This document shows positions 1 through 6,588 of a stretch of DNA of 8,169 nt, one piece after another (positions within the stretch are counted from its first letter, which is position 1; each line of letters begins with the position of its first letter). The stretch covers positions 1-8,169 of the forward strand of contig JAFZAM010000053.1 in NCBI GenBank assembly GCA_017557265.1. Reading direction: 5' to 3'. The notes under the pieces were generated by a model. It worked only from the letters and a program-made list of their open reading frames with translations. It ran no database searches and had not been told where the DNA came from. This DNA comes from Oscillospiraceae bacterium (GTDB taxonomy: Bacteria > Bacillota > Clostridia > Oscillospirales > Oscillospiraceae). Made by a program: the position numbers and the translations under genes.

Positions 1-569
1 CCGGCGAGGACCTCGTCCGCACGGCGGCCGAGAGCGGCGTGCCGGTCGTCTCCATCCCCGGGCCCTGCGCCGCGATAACGGCTCTCGCCGCCTCCGGCAT
101 GCCGACTGGGCGCTTTACTTTCGAGGGGTTCCTCTCGGTGACGAAAAAGACCCGCCGCGAAAGGCTCGCTGAGCTCAAAGACGAGCCGCGCACCATGATA
201 TTCTACGAGGCTCCGCACAAGCTCGTCTACACGCTCGCGGACATGCTTGAGGCGTGGGGCGACCGCGAGGTCTGCATAGCTCGCGAGCTCACCAAGCTGA
301 ACGAGGAGGTCTTCCGCACGACGCTCGCCGGCGCGCTGGAAAAGTACCGCGAGACGCCGCCGCGTGGCGAATTCGTCCTCATAATCTCCGGCGCGGAGCC
401 GGAGGCTCCCTCCGCGACGCTCGAGGACGCGCTCGGGCGCGTCGAGCAGCTGCGCGCCGAGGGCATGAAGCTCAAGGACGCCTCGCGCGCCGCCGCCGAG
501 GAGACGGGGCTTTCCCGGACTGAAATATACAATGCCGCCCTCCGGAGCTCCGGGGACGGCATCGAATAG
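1..569 (+). CDS. rsmI: 16S rRNA (cytidine1402-2'-O)-methyltransferase RsmI, 5'-truncated by window edge
   Basis: RsmI uses S-adenosylmethionine to 2'-O-methylate C1402 in the decoding centre of 16S rRNA (family knowledge). The open frame enters from the left edge (first full codon at base 3) and gives 188 residues before the TAG. The family is usually about 275-290 aa, so roughly the first 90-100 residues are missing. Recognisable blocks, in order, are GEDLVRTAAESG, the very conserved IPGPCAAITALAASGMPT, RFTFEGFL, EPRTMIFYEAPHKL, ARELTKLNEEVFR and GEFVLIISG. The last 50 residues form a charged helical tail ending LSRTEIYNAAL, which resembles the C-terminal region common in Bacillota RsmI. The GTG at 39 lies inside conserved sequence and is not the start. 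The gene converges on the surface hydrolase gene, whose stop codon is 24 bases away, and I see no U-rich terminator of its own. Confidence 0.95.
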   Translation, partial: GEDLVRTAAESGVPVVSIPGPCAAITALAASGMPTGRFTFEGFLSVTKKTRRERLAELKDEPRTMIFYEAPHKLVYTLADMLEAWGDREVCIARELTKLNEEVFRTTLAGALEKYRETPPRGEFVLIISGAEPEAPSATLEDALGRVEQLRAEGMKLKDASRAAAEETGLSRTEIYNAALRSSGDGIE

Positions 570-586
570 ACCCTTTTGACTTGCCC

Positions 587-603
587 GGGCGGCTCAGCCG
601 CCC
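587..603. other. GC-rich stem-loop at the convergent rsmI / SLH-hydrolase gene ends
   Basis: A perfect 7-bp inverted repeat, GGGCGGC (587-593) and GCCGCCC (597-603), closes a TCA triloop at 594-596. The triloop is exactly the stop codon of the minus-strand hydrolase gene. Neither strand has a U-tract after the stem, so this is not a canonical intrinsic terminator. It may slow polymerase or protect a 3' end, or it may simply reflect the final His-Leu-Gly-Gly codons. Confidence 0.45.
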
Positions 604-1844
604 AGATGGTTGCGAAGGTAGTCGGCCCACCTATTGTAGCCGGTGGTGTTCAGATGCGCCCCGTCCCAGCCCTTGTACTGCGAGGGCAGGTAGCCCTCGG
701 CGTCCGCAATGGCCTCGTAGACGTTGACGAACATGCAGTTTTTATCCCGCGCAAGCTGAGCGAGCGCGGTATTTTTTGTCTGTATGGTATATATGCTGAA
801 GCCCTCCGCCGCCTTCTGTCTCGTGACCGGCAGGATGGACTGGATGCATATTTCGATATCCGGGCGCAGGGCGCGTATGGCGTCGATGAGCGCGGAGTAG
901 TTGGCGATATAGGTCTCGGTGGCGAAGCCGAGCTCGTTGATGCCGAGCATGATTATGACGCGATCCCATTCGCGGTACGTGAGCGCGTCGCTGAACGTGC
1001 GCGACACGCCGTTATTGACGCATTTGAGAGTCTTCGAGCGGATGTTCCAGCAGCCGCAGCCGTCGTAATAGAAATACGTCGGGGTCTTGAGGTCGCTGTA
1101 GCCTCCGAGGCCGCAGGTAAGCGAGTCGCCGAGGAACATGGTGTTTATAAACCACTCGTTGTCGAGCGGAGTGAGGACGGGCTCCTCGGGCTCGGGCTCC
1201 GGCTCCGGCTGATGGGGCGATTTGCCGTCGATGAGGCGCTCCTCCTGAACGAGCATGCGCATGACTATCGTCGCCGTCTGGGCGCGCGTGAGCTCGAGGT
1301 CTCCCTTATAGGAGCCCTTCTCGTCGCAGCCGCCTATGACTCCGGCGGAATAGACGGTCTTGACGGCCTCGGCGTACTCCTCGGGTATCTCCTCGTAGTC
1401 GCCGATGCGCTCCGCGACCTCGTCGGGAGCGGCTATATCCTCGCACATGATGTCCGTCATGACGGCGCTTATGATGACGGCGACCTTGTAGCGCGAGATG
1501 CTGTCATACATTTCCTCCGCGGGGACGAGCTCCTCGGTGATTATGCCGTGCTCGAGCGCGGCGGCGTAGAACCTCTCGCCCCACGTCTCGCCCTCGGCCT
1601 GGGGCTCTATCTCCTCGGTATAGAACGTCATGCCGAGTATCTTCAGCAGCTGCGCGGCCTCAAGGGGATCGTTCGGGCCGAAGGTCCCGTCGCCGTAGCC
1701 GTCGATGATGCCCATTTCCGTCAGCATCTCGACGGGCTGAGCGTACCACTCGTTCTCGGAAACGTCGGAAAAGGCCGCGAAGGCCTGAACGGAGAGCGCC
1801 AGCGCGACGACTGCGGCGCAGATGACTTTGAAAACAGACTTCAT
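594..1844 (-). CDS. Secreted S-layer-homology (SLH) protein with C-terminal SGNH/GDSL hydrolase domain
   Basis: This encodes a 416-aa predicted exported, wall-attached esterase-type enzyme. Residues 1-23 form a signal peptide (MKS-VFK, a hydrophobic VICAAVVALALSV core, AFA cleavage motif). Residues about 24-70, 84-131 and 140-200 are three SLH-like repeats; the first has FSDV...EWYAQPVEML and GYGDGTFGPNDP, and the second is degenerate. A Pro-Glu linker lies at 213-222. Residues about 229-416 carry the SGNH blocks: GDSL with nucleophile S241, NNG with G279, GINE with N303, and DGAH with D394 and H397. SLH repeats normally bind pyruvylated secondary wall polymers, so the enzyme probably sits on the cell surface. 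The substrate (for example an acyl ester on a wall or dietary glycan) cannot be read from sequence. The start at 1844 is supported by the signal peptide and by AAGGA at 1854-1858. The same frame stays open upstream into dnaE, but that part looks non-coding. Confidence 0.88.
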   Translation of the reverse strand: MKSVFKVICAAVVALALSVQAFAAFSDVSENEWYAQPVEMLTEMGIIDGYGDGTFGPNDPLEAAQLLKILGMTFYTEEIEPQAEGETWGERFYAAALEHGIITEELVPAEEMYDSISRYKVAVIISAVMTDIMCEDIAAPDEVAERIGDYEEIPEEYAEAVKTVYSAGVIGGCDEKGSYKGDLELTRAQTATIVMRMLVQEERLIDGKSPHQPEPEPEPEEPVLTPLDNEWFINTMFLGDSLTCGLGGYSDLKTPTYFYYDGCGCWNIRSKTLKCVNNGVSRTFSDALTYREWDRVIIMLGINELGFATETYIANYSALIDAIRALRPDIEICIQSILPVTRQKAAEGFSIYTIQTKNTALAQLARDKNCMFVNVYEAIADAEGYLPSQYKGWDGAHLNTTGYNRWADYLRNHLGG

Positions 1845-1861
1845 GATATATCGTCCTTCAT

Positions 1862-1894
1862 CTCCGTCGAGGCTCTTTGCCCGGCGGAGTTTTT
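1862..1894 (+). terminator. Intrinsic-terminator-like hairpin facing dnaE promoter
   Basis: Reading +, CTCCGTCG (1862-1869) pairs with CGGCGGAG (1882-1889), including one T-G wobble. After a bulged A1870, GGC (1871-1873) pairs with GCC (1879-1881) around a TCTTT loop, and five T residues follow at 1890-1894. This has the form of a rho-independent terminator on the + strand, lying two bases before the dnaE -35 box. No + gene ends here, so its likely job is to stop read-through arriving antisense across the surface-hydrolase gene. On the minus strand the same hairpin lies in that gene's 5' leader, just upstream of its ribosome binding site. I computed no folding energy. Confidence 0.6.
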
Positions 1895-1895
1895 G

Positions 1896-1924
1896 TTGAG
1901 AATTCGGTTTGTTTAGTATATAAT
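1896..1924 (+). promoter_or_regulatory. Sigma-A-type promoter for dnaE
   Basis: TTGAGA (1896-1901), a 17-base spacer and a perfect TATAAT (1919-1924) predict transcription from about 1931. That leaves a leader of about 55 bases ahead of the dnaE ATG. The -10 box shares bases with the opposing minus-strand promoter, so the two should compete. Confidence 0.78.
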
Positions 1925-1943
1925 AAACACGTACGAATATCAA
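1915..1943 (-). promoter_or_regulatory. Sigma-A-type promoter for the SLH-SGNH hydrolase gene
   Basis: On the minus strand, TTGATA (1943-1938), a 17-base spacer and TATACT (1920-1915) predict a start near 1908 and a leader of about 63 bases that contains the 1862-1889 hairpin. The -10 overlaps the dnaE -10 by two bases. Confidence 0.68.
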
Positions 1944-1960
1944 CCGCAAAAAAGGCGTTA

Positions 1961-1969
1961 TTTTCCACA
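1961..1969 (+). promoter_or_regulatory. DnaA-box-like nonamer in the dnaE leader (tentative)
   Basis: TTTTCCACA differs at one base from the bacterial DnaA-box consensus TTATCCACA. It lies inside the predicted dnaE 5' leader, 17 bases before the start codon. A single near-match can arise by chance, and I saw no cluster of boxes around it. Confidence 0.25.
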
Positions 1970-1986
1970 AAGATCGGAGCGTACTC

Positions 1987-4900
1987 ATGTCTTTCGTCCA
2001 TCTCCACGTACACAGCGAATACTCGCTGCTCGACGGCGCCTGCCGCATCGAGCGGCTGGTCGCGCGCGCCAAGGAGCTCGGTCAGTCCGCCGTCGCGGTG
2101 ACGGACCACGGCGTCATGTACGGGGCCATAGACTTCTATAAAGAGTGCAAAAAGCAGGGCGTCAAGCCCATCATCGGCTGCGAGATATACGTCGCGCCGC
2201 GCCGCGCCGCCGACAAGGAGCGCGGGATAGACAACAAGTATTATCATCTAATCCTGCTGTGCAAAAACATGACGGGATACAAAAATCTCTGCTATATGGT
2301 GAGTTCCGGCTTCGTCGACGGCTTCTACGTCAAGCCGAGGGTCGACAAGGAGCTCTTCAGGACGCACCACGAGGGGCTCATCGCGCTCTCCGCGTGCCTC
2401 TCGGGCGAGATACCGAAGCTCATCGCCTCCGGGGAGTACGACGCGGCGAAGGCCCGCGCGCTCGAGATGCGCGATATATTCGGCGAGGACAGCTTCTACC
2501 TCGAGCTGCAGGATCACACCGCCGGCACGGACGAGACCTCCGAGGAGGCGGAGCGCCTGCGCGACGAGCAGCACGCCGTCAACACCGCCCTCATGCGCAT
2601 CTCCGCCGAGACGGGAATCCCCCTCGTCGTCACGAACGACGCGCACTACATTACGCGCGAGGACGCCTACGCGCAGGACGTGCTCATGTGCATCCAGACG
2701 CAGAAGACCCTCGAGGACGAGGACCGCATGAAGTATCCGACCAGCGAATTTTACGTCAAGTCCGAGGACGAGATGCGCGCCCTCTTCCCCAACTACCCCG
2801 AGGCCGCGGACAACACCGTCAAAATCGCGGATATGTGTCAGCTCGAATTCGAGTTCAACAAGTACCACCTGCCGGAATTTGCCCTTCCCGAGGGCGAGAC
2901 GAGCAGCGGGTACCTGCGCAAGCTCTGCTACAAAGGGCTCGCGGAGAGATTTGACGAGGCTCGCGCCAAGGAGCTCGAGCCGAGGCTCGAATACGAGCTC
3001 GGCGTCATCGAGAAGATGGGCTTCAGCGAGTACTTCCTCATCGTCTCCGACTTCATCGGCTTCGCCAAGGGCTCCGGCATCCCCGTCGGGCCCGGGCGCG
3101 GCAGCGCGGCGGCGAGCCTCGTCGCCTACTGCCTGAACATAACCGACGTCGACCCCATCAAATACGCGCTCTATTTCGAGCGCTTCCTCAATCCCGAGCG
3201 CGTCAGCATGCCGGATATCGACATCGACTTCTGCGTCAACCGGCGCGGCGAGGTCATTGATTATGTAAACCGAAAGTACGGGCACGACCACGTCGCGCAG
3301 ATAGTCACCTTCGGCACGATGGCGGCGCGCGGAGCCATACGCGACGTCGCGCGCGTCATGGGCATGAGCTACGCCGAGGCGGACAACGCGGCCAAGCTCG
3401 TCCCCGCGACGCTGAACATCAAGCTCAGCGAGGCGCTGGAGCTCTCAAAGCCCCTGCGCGACCTCTATGAGAGCGACGAGCGCATGAAGACCATGCTCGA
3501 CACGGCGCGCGCCATTGAGGGCATGCCGCGCCACGCCTCGACCCATGCGGCGGGCGTCGTCATAACGCGCAGGCCCGTCTACGAGTACGTGCCGCTGGCG
3601 AAAAACGACGACGTCACCGTCACGCAGTACTCGATGACGACGCTCGAGGAGCTCGGGCTGCTGAAGATGGACTTCCTGGGGCTTCGGAACCTGACCGTCC
3701 TCTACGACGCGGTCGAGCTCGTTAAAAAGACCGTCCCCGACTTCGACCTCAAGAAGATACCGGACGACGACAAGGCCGTCTTCGACATGCTCTCGGCTGG
3801 CAAAACGACGGGCGTTTTCCAGATGGAGAGCACGGGCATGACCGGCGTCTGCGTCGGACTGAAGCCCGGCAGTCTGGAGGACGTTTCGGCTATCATCGCG
3901 CTCTACAGACCCGGACCGATGGACTCCATCCCCCGCTTCATCGACCGCCGCAACCACCCCGAGCACATCACCTACAAGCACGAGATGCTCCGCGACATAC
4001 TCGACGTCACGTACGGGTGCATCGTCTATCAGGAGCAGGTCATCCAGATATTCCGCAAGCTCGGCGGCTTCTCGGCCGGTCAGGCGGACATGATACGCCG
4101 CGCCATCTCCAAGAAGAAGGAGGCGCAGATACTCAAGGAGCGCGAATCCTTCATACACGGCGACCCCGAGCGCGGCATCCCCGGCGCCGTCGCGAACGGC
4201 ATCCCCGAGAAGACCGCGAATGAGATTTACGACGAGATAGTCGACTTCGCGAGCTACGCCTTCAACAAGGCGCACAGCGTCTGCTACGCAGTCATAGCCT
4301 ACCAGACGGCATATCTGAAATGCCACTATCCGAAGGAATACATGGCCGCCCTGCTCTCCTCCGTGCTGGACGTGACGAGCAAGGTCGGCGAATACATCTC
4401 CGACTGCCGCGCAAACGGCATCACCGTCCTCCCGCCGGACGTCAACGCCTCCGGAGAGGGCTTCACCGTCACGGACGAGGGCATACGCTTCGGCCTCGCG
4501 GCCGTCAAGAGCATAGGCAAGGGCTTTATAAGAAACCTCGTCGCCGAGCGCGAGGCGGGCGGCCCCTTCGCGTCGCTGGCCGATTTCTGCGAGCGCATGT
4601 TCGGGACGGAGCTCAACAAGCGCAGCGTCGAAAACCTCATCAAATCCGGCGCGATGGACTCCCTCGGCGCGACCCGCGCCGCCATGCTGCAGGGCTTCGA
4701 GTCCGTCATGGACGGCGTCGCCTCCGAGCGGCGCAGGAACCTCGACGGGCAGTTCGACCTCTTCGGCGGCGGCGAGGAGACCTTCGAGGCCGTCCTGCCG
4801 GACATCCCCGAGCTCCCGCCGAGAAAGCTGCTCGAGCTTGAGAAAGAGGCGACGGGCCTCTACCTCTCCGGGCACCCGATGGACGAATACCGCGCCGCGG

Positions 4901-5523
4901 CGAACAAAGGCGGCGCAATACCCATCTCCCGCGTCGTCGCCTCCTTCGGCGAGGACGCGACCGGCGAATTCGCCGACGAGGACATAGTCACCATCGCGGG
5001 CATCGTCACCGCCGTCAAGACAAAGACGACGAAGAACAACTCCCTCATGGCCTACGTCACGCTCGAGGACGACACGGGCGCCATCGAGCTCATCGTCTTC
5101 AGCCGCCTGCTCAACGAGCAAAGCGGCAGGCTGACCGGCGACAAGGCCGTCTTCGTGACGGGGCGCATCTCCGTGCGCGACGAGAAGGAGCCTCAGATCA
5201 TGGCCGAGTCCATCCGCGGCATAGACGAGGCGCCGGGCGGCAATTATCGCGCCCCGGCCGCTCCGCGCCCGCAGATACGCGAGGAGGCCCCGCCCGAGCC
5301 CGCTCCCTCCGCTCCGAAGACGCTCTGGCTGAAGTTCCCGTCCGAGAGCTCGCCGGACTACGAATACCTCAAGAAGATACTCGTCATGTTCCCCGGCGCC
5401 GAGCGCGTCGTATGCTACTTCGCGGACACGGGCAAAAAGCTCGCCTCGGCCTGCCTCGTGCACGAATACCTCGTCGGCGAGATGCGCGGGAGGCTCGGCG
5501 AGAGCAGCGTCGTCGTCAAATAA
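1987..5523 (+). CDS. dnaE: DNA polymerase III alpha subunit, DnaE type (PHP + pol + OB)
   Basis: This encodes a 1178-aa C-family replicative DNA polymerase. Residues about 1-220 are a PHP domain with an apparently complete metal-ligand set: H7, H9, D16, H41, E66, H87, C137, D218 and H220. The polymerase core includes the GPGRGSAA motif (368-375), the catalytic Asp cluster PDIDIDF (409-415) and the third Asp in KMDFLGLRNLT (D562). A helix-hairpin-helix region lies near 810-900. QFDLF at 922-926 matches the beta-clamp-binding pentapeptide. An OB fold spans about 1000-1065, followed by a Pro/Ala-rich linker (about 1085-1110) and a C-terminal domain. The start is set by CGGAG seven bases upstream of the ATG and by the standard FVHLHVHSEYS opening. 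The length fits Bacillota DnaE. In that phylum PolC is usually the second replicase, but PolC is not in this window. Gene boundaries are near certain; the DnaE subclass (DnaE1 or DnaE3) is not assigned. Confidence 0.97.
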   Translation: MSFVHLHVHSEYSLLDGACRIERLVARAKELGQSAVAVTDHGVMYGAIDFYKECKKQGVKPIIGCEIYVAPRRAADKERGIDNKYYHLILLCKNMTGYKNLCYMVSSGFVDGFYVKPRVDKELFRTHHEGLIALSACLSGEIPKLIASGEYDAAKARALEMRDIFGEDSFYLELQDHTAGTDETSEEAERLRDEQHAVNTALMRISAETGIPLVVTNDAHYITREDAYAQDVLMCIQTQKTLEDEDRMKYPTSEFYVKSEDEMRALFPNYPEAADNTVKIADMCQLEFEFNKYHLPEFALPEGETSSGYLRKLCYKGLAERFDEARAKELEPRLEYELGVIEKMGFSEYFLIVSDFIGFAKGSGIPVGPGRGSAAASLVAYCLNITDVDPIKYALYFERFLNPERVSMPDIDIDFCVNRRGEVIDYVNRKYGHDHVAQIVTFGTMAARGAIRDVARVMGMSYAEADNAAKLVPATLNIKLSEALELSKPLRDLYESDERMKTMLDTARAIEGMPRHASTHAAGVVITRRPVYEYVPLAKNDDVTVTQYSMTTLEELGLLKMDFLGLRNLTVLYDAVELVKKTVPDFDLKKIPDDDKAVFDMLSAGKTTGVFQMESTGMTGVCVGLKPGSLEDVSAIIALYRPGPMDSIPRFIDRRNHPEHITYKHEMLRDILDVTYGCIVYQEQVIQIFRKLGGFSAGQADMIRRAISKKKEAQILKERESFIHGDPERGIPGAVANGIPEKTANEIYDEIVDFASYAFNKAHSVCYAVIAYQTAYLKCHYPKEYMAALLSSVLDVTSKVGEYISDCRANGITVLPPDVNASGEGFTVTDEGIRFGLAAVKSIGKGFIRNLVAEREAGGPFASLADFCERMFGTELNKRSVENLIKSGAMDSLGATRAAMLQGFESVMDGVASERRRNLDGQFDLFGGGEETFEAVLPDIPELPPRKLLELEKEATGLYLSGHPMDEYRAAANKGGAIPISRVVASFGEDATGEFADEDIVTIAGIVTAVKTKTTKNNSLMAYVTLEDDTGAIELIVFSRLLNEQSGRLTGDKAVFVTGRISVRDEKEPQIMAESIRGIDEAPGGNYRAPAAPRPQIREEAPPEPAPSAPKTLWLKFPSESSPDYEYLKKILVMFPGAERVVCYFADTGKKLASACLVHEYLVGEMRGRLGESSVVVK

Positions 5524-5529
5524 AAGCTC

Positions 5530-5573
5530 AAAAAAACACGCCGCAAGTCATCAGACTTGCGGCGTGCGTTTTT
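5530..5573. terminator. Bidirectional intrinsic terminator between dnaE and rpsR
   Basis: A perfect 13-bp stem, CACGCCGCAAGTC (5537-5549) with GACTTGCGGCGTG (5554-5566), closes an ATCA tetraloop. It is flanked by seven A residues (5530-5536), which give a U-tract on the minus strand, and by five T residues at 5569-5573 on the plus strand. It sits 13 bases past the dnaE stop and 12 bases past the rpsR stop, so it can end both convergent transcripts. Confidence 0.95.
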
Positions 5574-5578
5574 GTCCG

Positions 5579-5827
5579 TCAATCCGTTACGTACGGAAGA
5601 AGGGCGATCTGGCGGGCTCTCTTTATGGCCTCGGTGAGCTGGCGCTGATGCATCGCGCAGGTACCGGTGGTCCTGCGGGGAAGGATCTTGCTGCGCTCGG
5701 AGAGGTAGCGGCGGAGCTTCGCCGTGTCTTTATAGTCGATATGCGTGGCCTTGTCGACGCAGAACTGGCAAACCTTCCTGCGCTTGTGACCGTCGCGGTT
5801 GACCTTGTTGTCACGCTCTTGTGCCAT
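5579..5827 (-). CDS. rpsR: 30S ribosomal protein bS18
   Basis: This is an 82-aa protein of normal length. It binds bS6 and the central domain of 16S rRNA on the 30S platform. The diagnostic stretches are RRKVCQFCVDK, IDYKDTAKLRRYLSERSKILPRR in outline, TGTCAMHQRQL and AIKRARQIALLPY. C20, C23, C57 and H60 make up a potential zinc-binding set, the form common in Clostridia bS18. The start is fixed by a perfect AGGAGG at 5841-5836, eight bases before the ATG. It is the last gene of the rpsF-ssb-rpsR operon and ends at the shared bidirectional terminator. Confidence 0.98.
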   Translation of the reverse strand: MAQERDNKVNRDGHKRRKVCQFCVDKATHIDYKDTAKLRRYLSERSKILPRRTTGTCAMHQRQLTEAIKRARQIALLPYVTD

Positions 5828-5852
5828 TAGTCTGACCTCCTGTCAATTTTGA

Positions 5853-6278
5853 TCAAAACGGGAGCTCCCCGTCGTCTTCAAGGGCGGTGAAGCCCTGCTC
5901 GATCGGGGGAACGCTGTAGTTGGAAGAATAGTCGCCCTCGGAAGCGCCGTCGCGGTTTCTCTTGCTCTCGGCAAAATAGACGTTGTCCGCCACGACCTCG
6001 GCGCTGCGGCGCTTTCCGCCGTCTCTGTCGGTCCAGTCGCGGATCTGCAGACGGCCGGAAACGGCGACGAGCTGGCCCTTCGTGAAGTACTTGGACACGA
6101 AGTCGGCGGTCGAACGCCATGCGACTATGTCGATGTAGTCCGTCTGCTTCTGGCCGCCGTTGGAGGAGAAATCCCTCTCGACGGCGAGTGAAAAGCTCGC
6201 GACGGACGTCCCCTGCTGCGTGTGGCGCAGCTCGGGGTCTCTCGTAAGACGACCCATGAGAACGATGTGGTTAAGCAT
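5853..6278 (-). CDS. ssb: Single-stranded DNA-binding protein SSB
   Basis: This 141-aa SSB coats single-stranded DNA at forks and repair sites. Residues 1-105 are the OB fold, opening MLNHIVLMGRLTRDPELR and containing VASFSLAVER, DYIDIVAWRSTADF, KGQLVAVSGRLQIR and VVADNVYF. A short polar linker (about 106-134) leads to the acidic protein-docking tip DDGELPF at the extreme C-terminus. The ribosome binding site AGGAGG overlaps the rpsF stop codon, and the rpsR start lies 25 bases beyond the ssb stop. This tight packing between rpsF and rpsR is the standard Bacillota arrangement and marks this as the housekeeping SSB rather than a mobile-element copy. Confidence 0.98.
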   Translation of the reverse strand: MLNHIVLMGRLTRDPELRHTQQGTSVASFSLAVERDFSSNGGQKQTDYIDIVAWRSTADFVSKYFTKGQLVAVSGRLQIRDWTDRDGGKRRSAEVVADNVYFAESKRNRDGASEGDYSSNYSVPPIEQGFTALEDDGELPF

Positions 6279-6291
6279 TTGTTCGCCCTCC

Positions 6292-6588
6292 TCAGTCTTC
6301 GACGACGGTTATCAGAGAACGCATGACGTTCTCGGTGATACCGAGCACGCGCTCGAGCTCCGCGGGGAAATCGGGCGCAGAGGTGAACTTCGCGAGAACG
6401 TAGTAGCCCTCGGGCATATCGTCGATAAGATAAGCCAGACGCTGCTTGCCGATCTCCTGAAGCTCGTTGAGCGTTCCGTTGGCCTCGATGAGAGCCTTGA
6501 ACTTCTCAACAATCGCGGCCGTATCCTCCTCGGAAATGGTCGCGTTGATGATGAACATCACCTCATAGTTGTCCGTGATCTTAGCCAT
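6292..6588 (-). CDS. rpsF: 30S ribosomal protein bS6
   Basis: This 98-aa protein binds bS18 to form the heterodimer on the 30S platform. It opens MAKITDNYEVMFIINATISEE in outline and contains NELQEIGKQRLAYLIDDMPEGYYVLAKFTS and a terminal helix-strand ITENVMRSLITVVED, all typical of bS6. The start at 6588 is chosen over an in-frame ATG 18 codons upstream because AGGAGG (6603-6598) sits nine bases before it and conserved bS6 sequence starts there. The upstream part would also lie inside the structured leader. First gene of rpsF-ssb-rpsR; its TGA overlaps the ssb ribosome binding site, which suggests coupled translation. Confidence 0.97.
   Translation of the reverse strand: MAKITDNYEVMFIINATISEEDTAAIVEKFKALIEANGTLNELQEIGKQRLAYLIDDMPEGYYVLAKFTSAPDFPAELERVLGITENVMRSLITVVED

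Noticed and set aside
39..569. GTG at 39 as the rsmI start
   Set aside because: Conserved RsmI sequence (GEDLVRTAAESG) continues upstream in frame to the window edge, so the gene is truncated rather than starting here.
1179..1208. Short hexamer-like DNA repeat
   Set aside because: It is the codon run for the Pro-Glu linker of the hydrolase and is explained by the protein.
576..1916. A long + open frame (446 codons) antisense to the surface hydrolase gene
   Set aside because: It mirrors the codon pattern of the real minus gene, has no family resemblance, and overlaps a gene with a signal peptide and catalytic motifs.
1845..2072. An extra 76 N-terminal residues on the surface hydrolase
   Set aside because: They would overlap the dnaE start and both promoters, and they precede a clear signal peptide with its own ribosome binding site.
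2248..3291. A 347-codon minus open frame inside dnaE
   Set aside because: Shadow frame caused by high GC and dnaE codon bias; low-complexity Val/Glu/Leu composition and no recognisable motif.
3445..5463. A 672-codon minus open frame inside dnaE
   Set aside because: Same cause. It is long, but it lies wholly antisense to confirmed DnaE domains and has no ribosome binding site or motif that I could identify.
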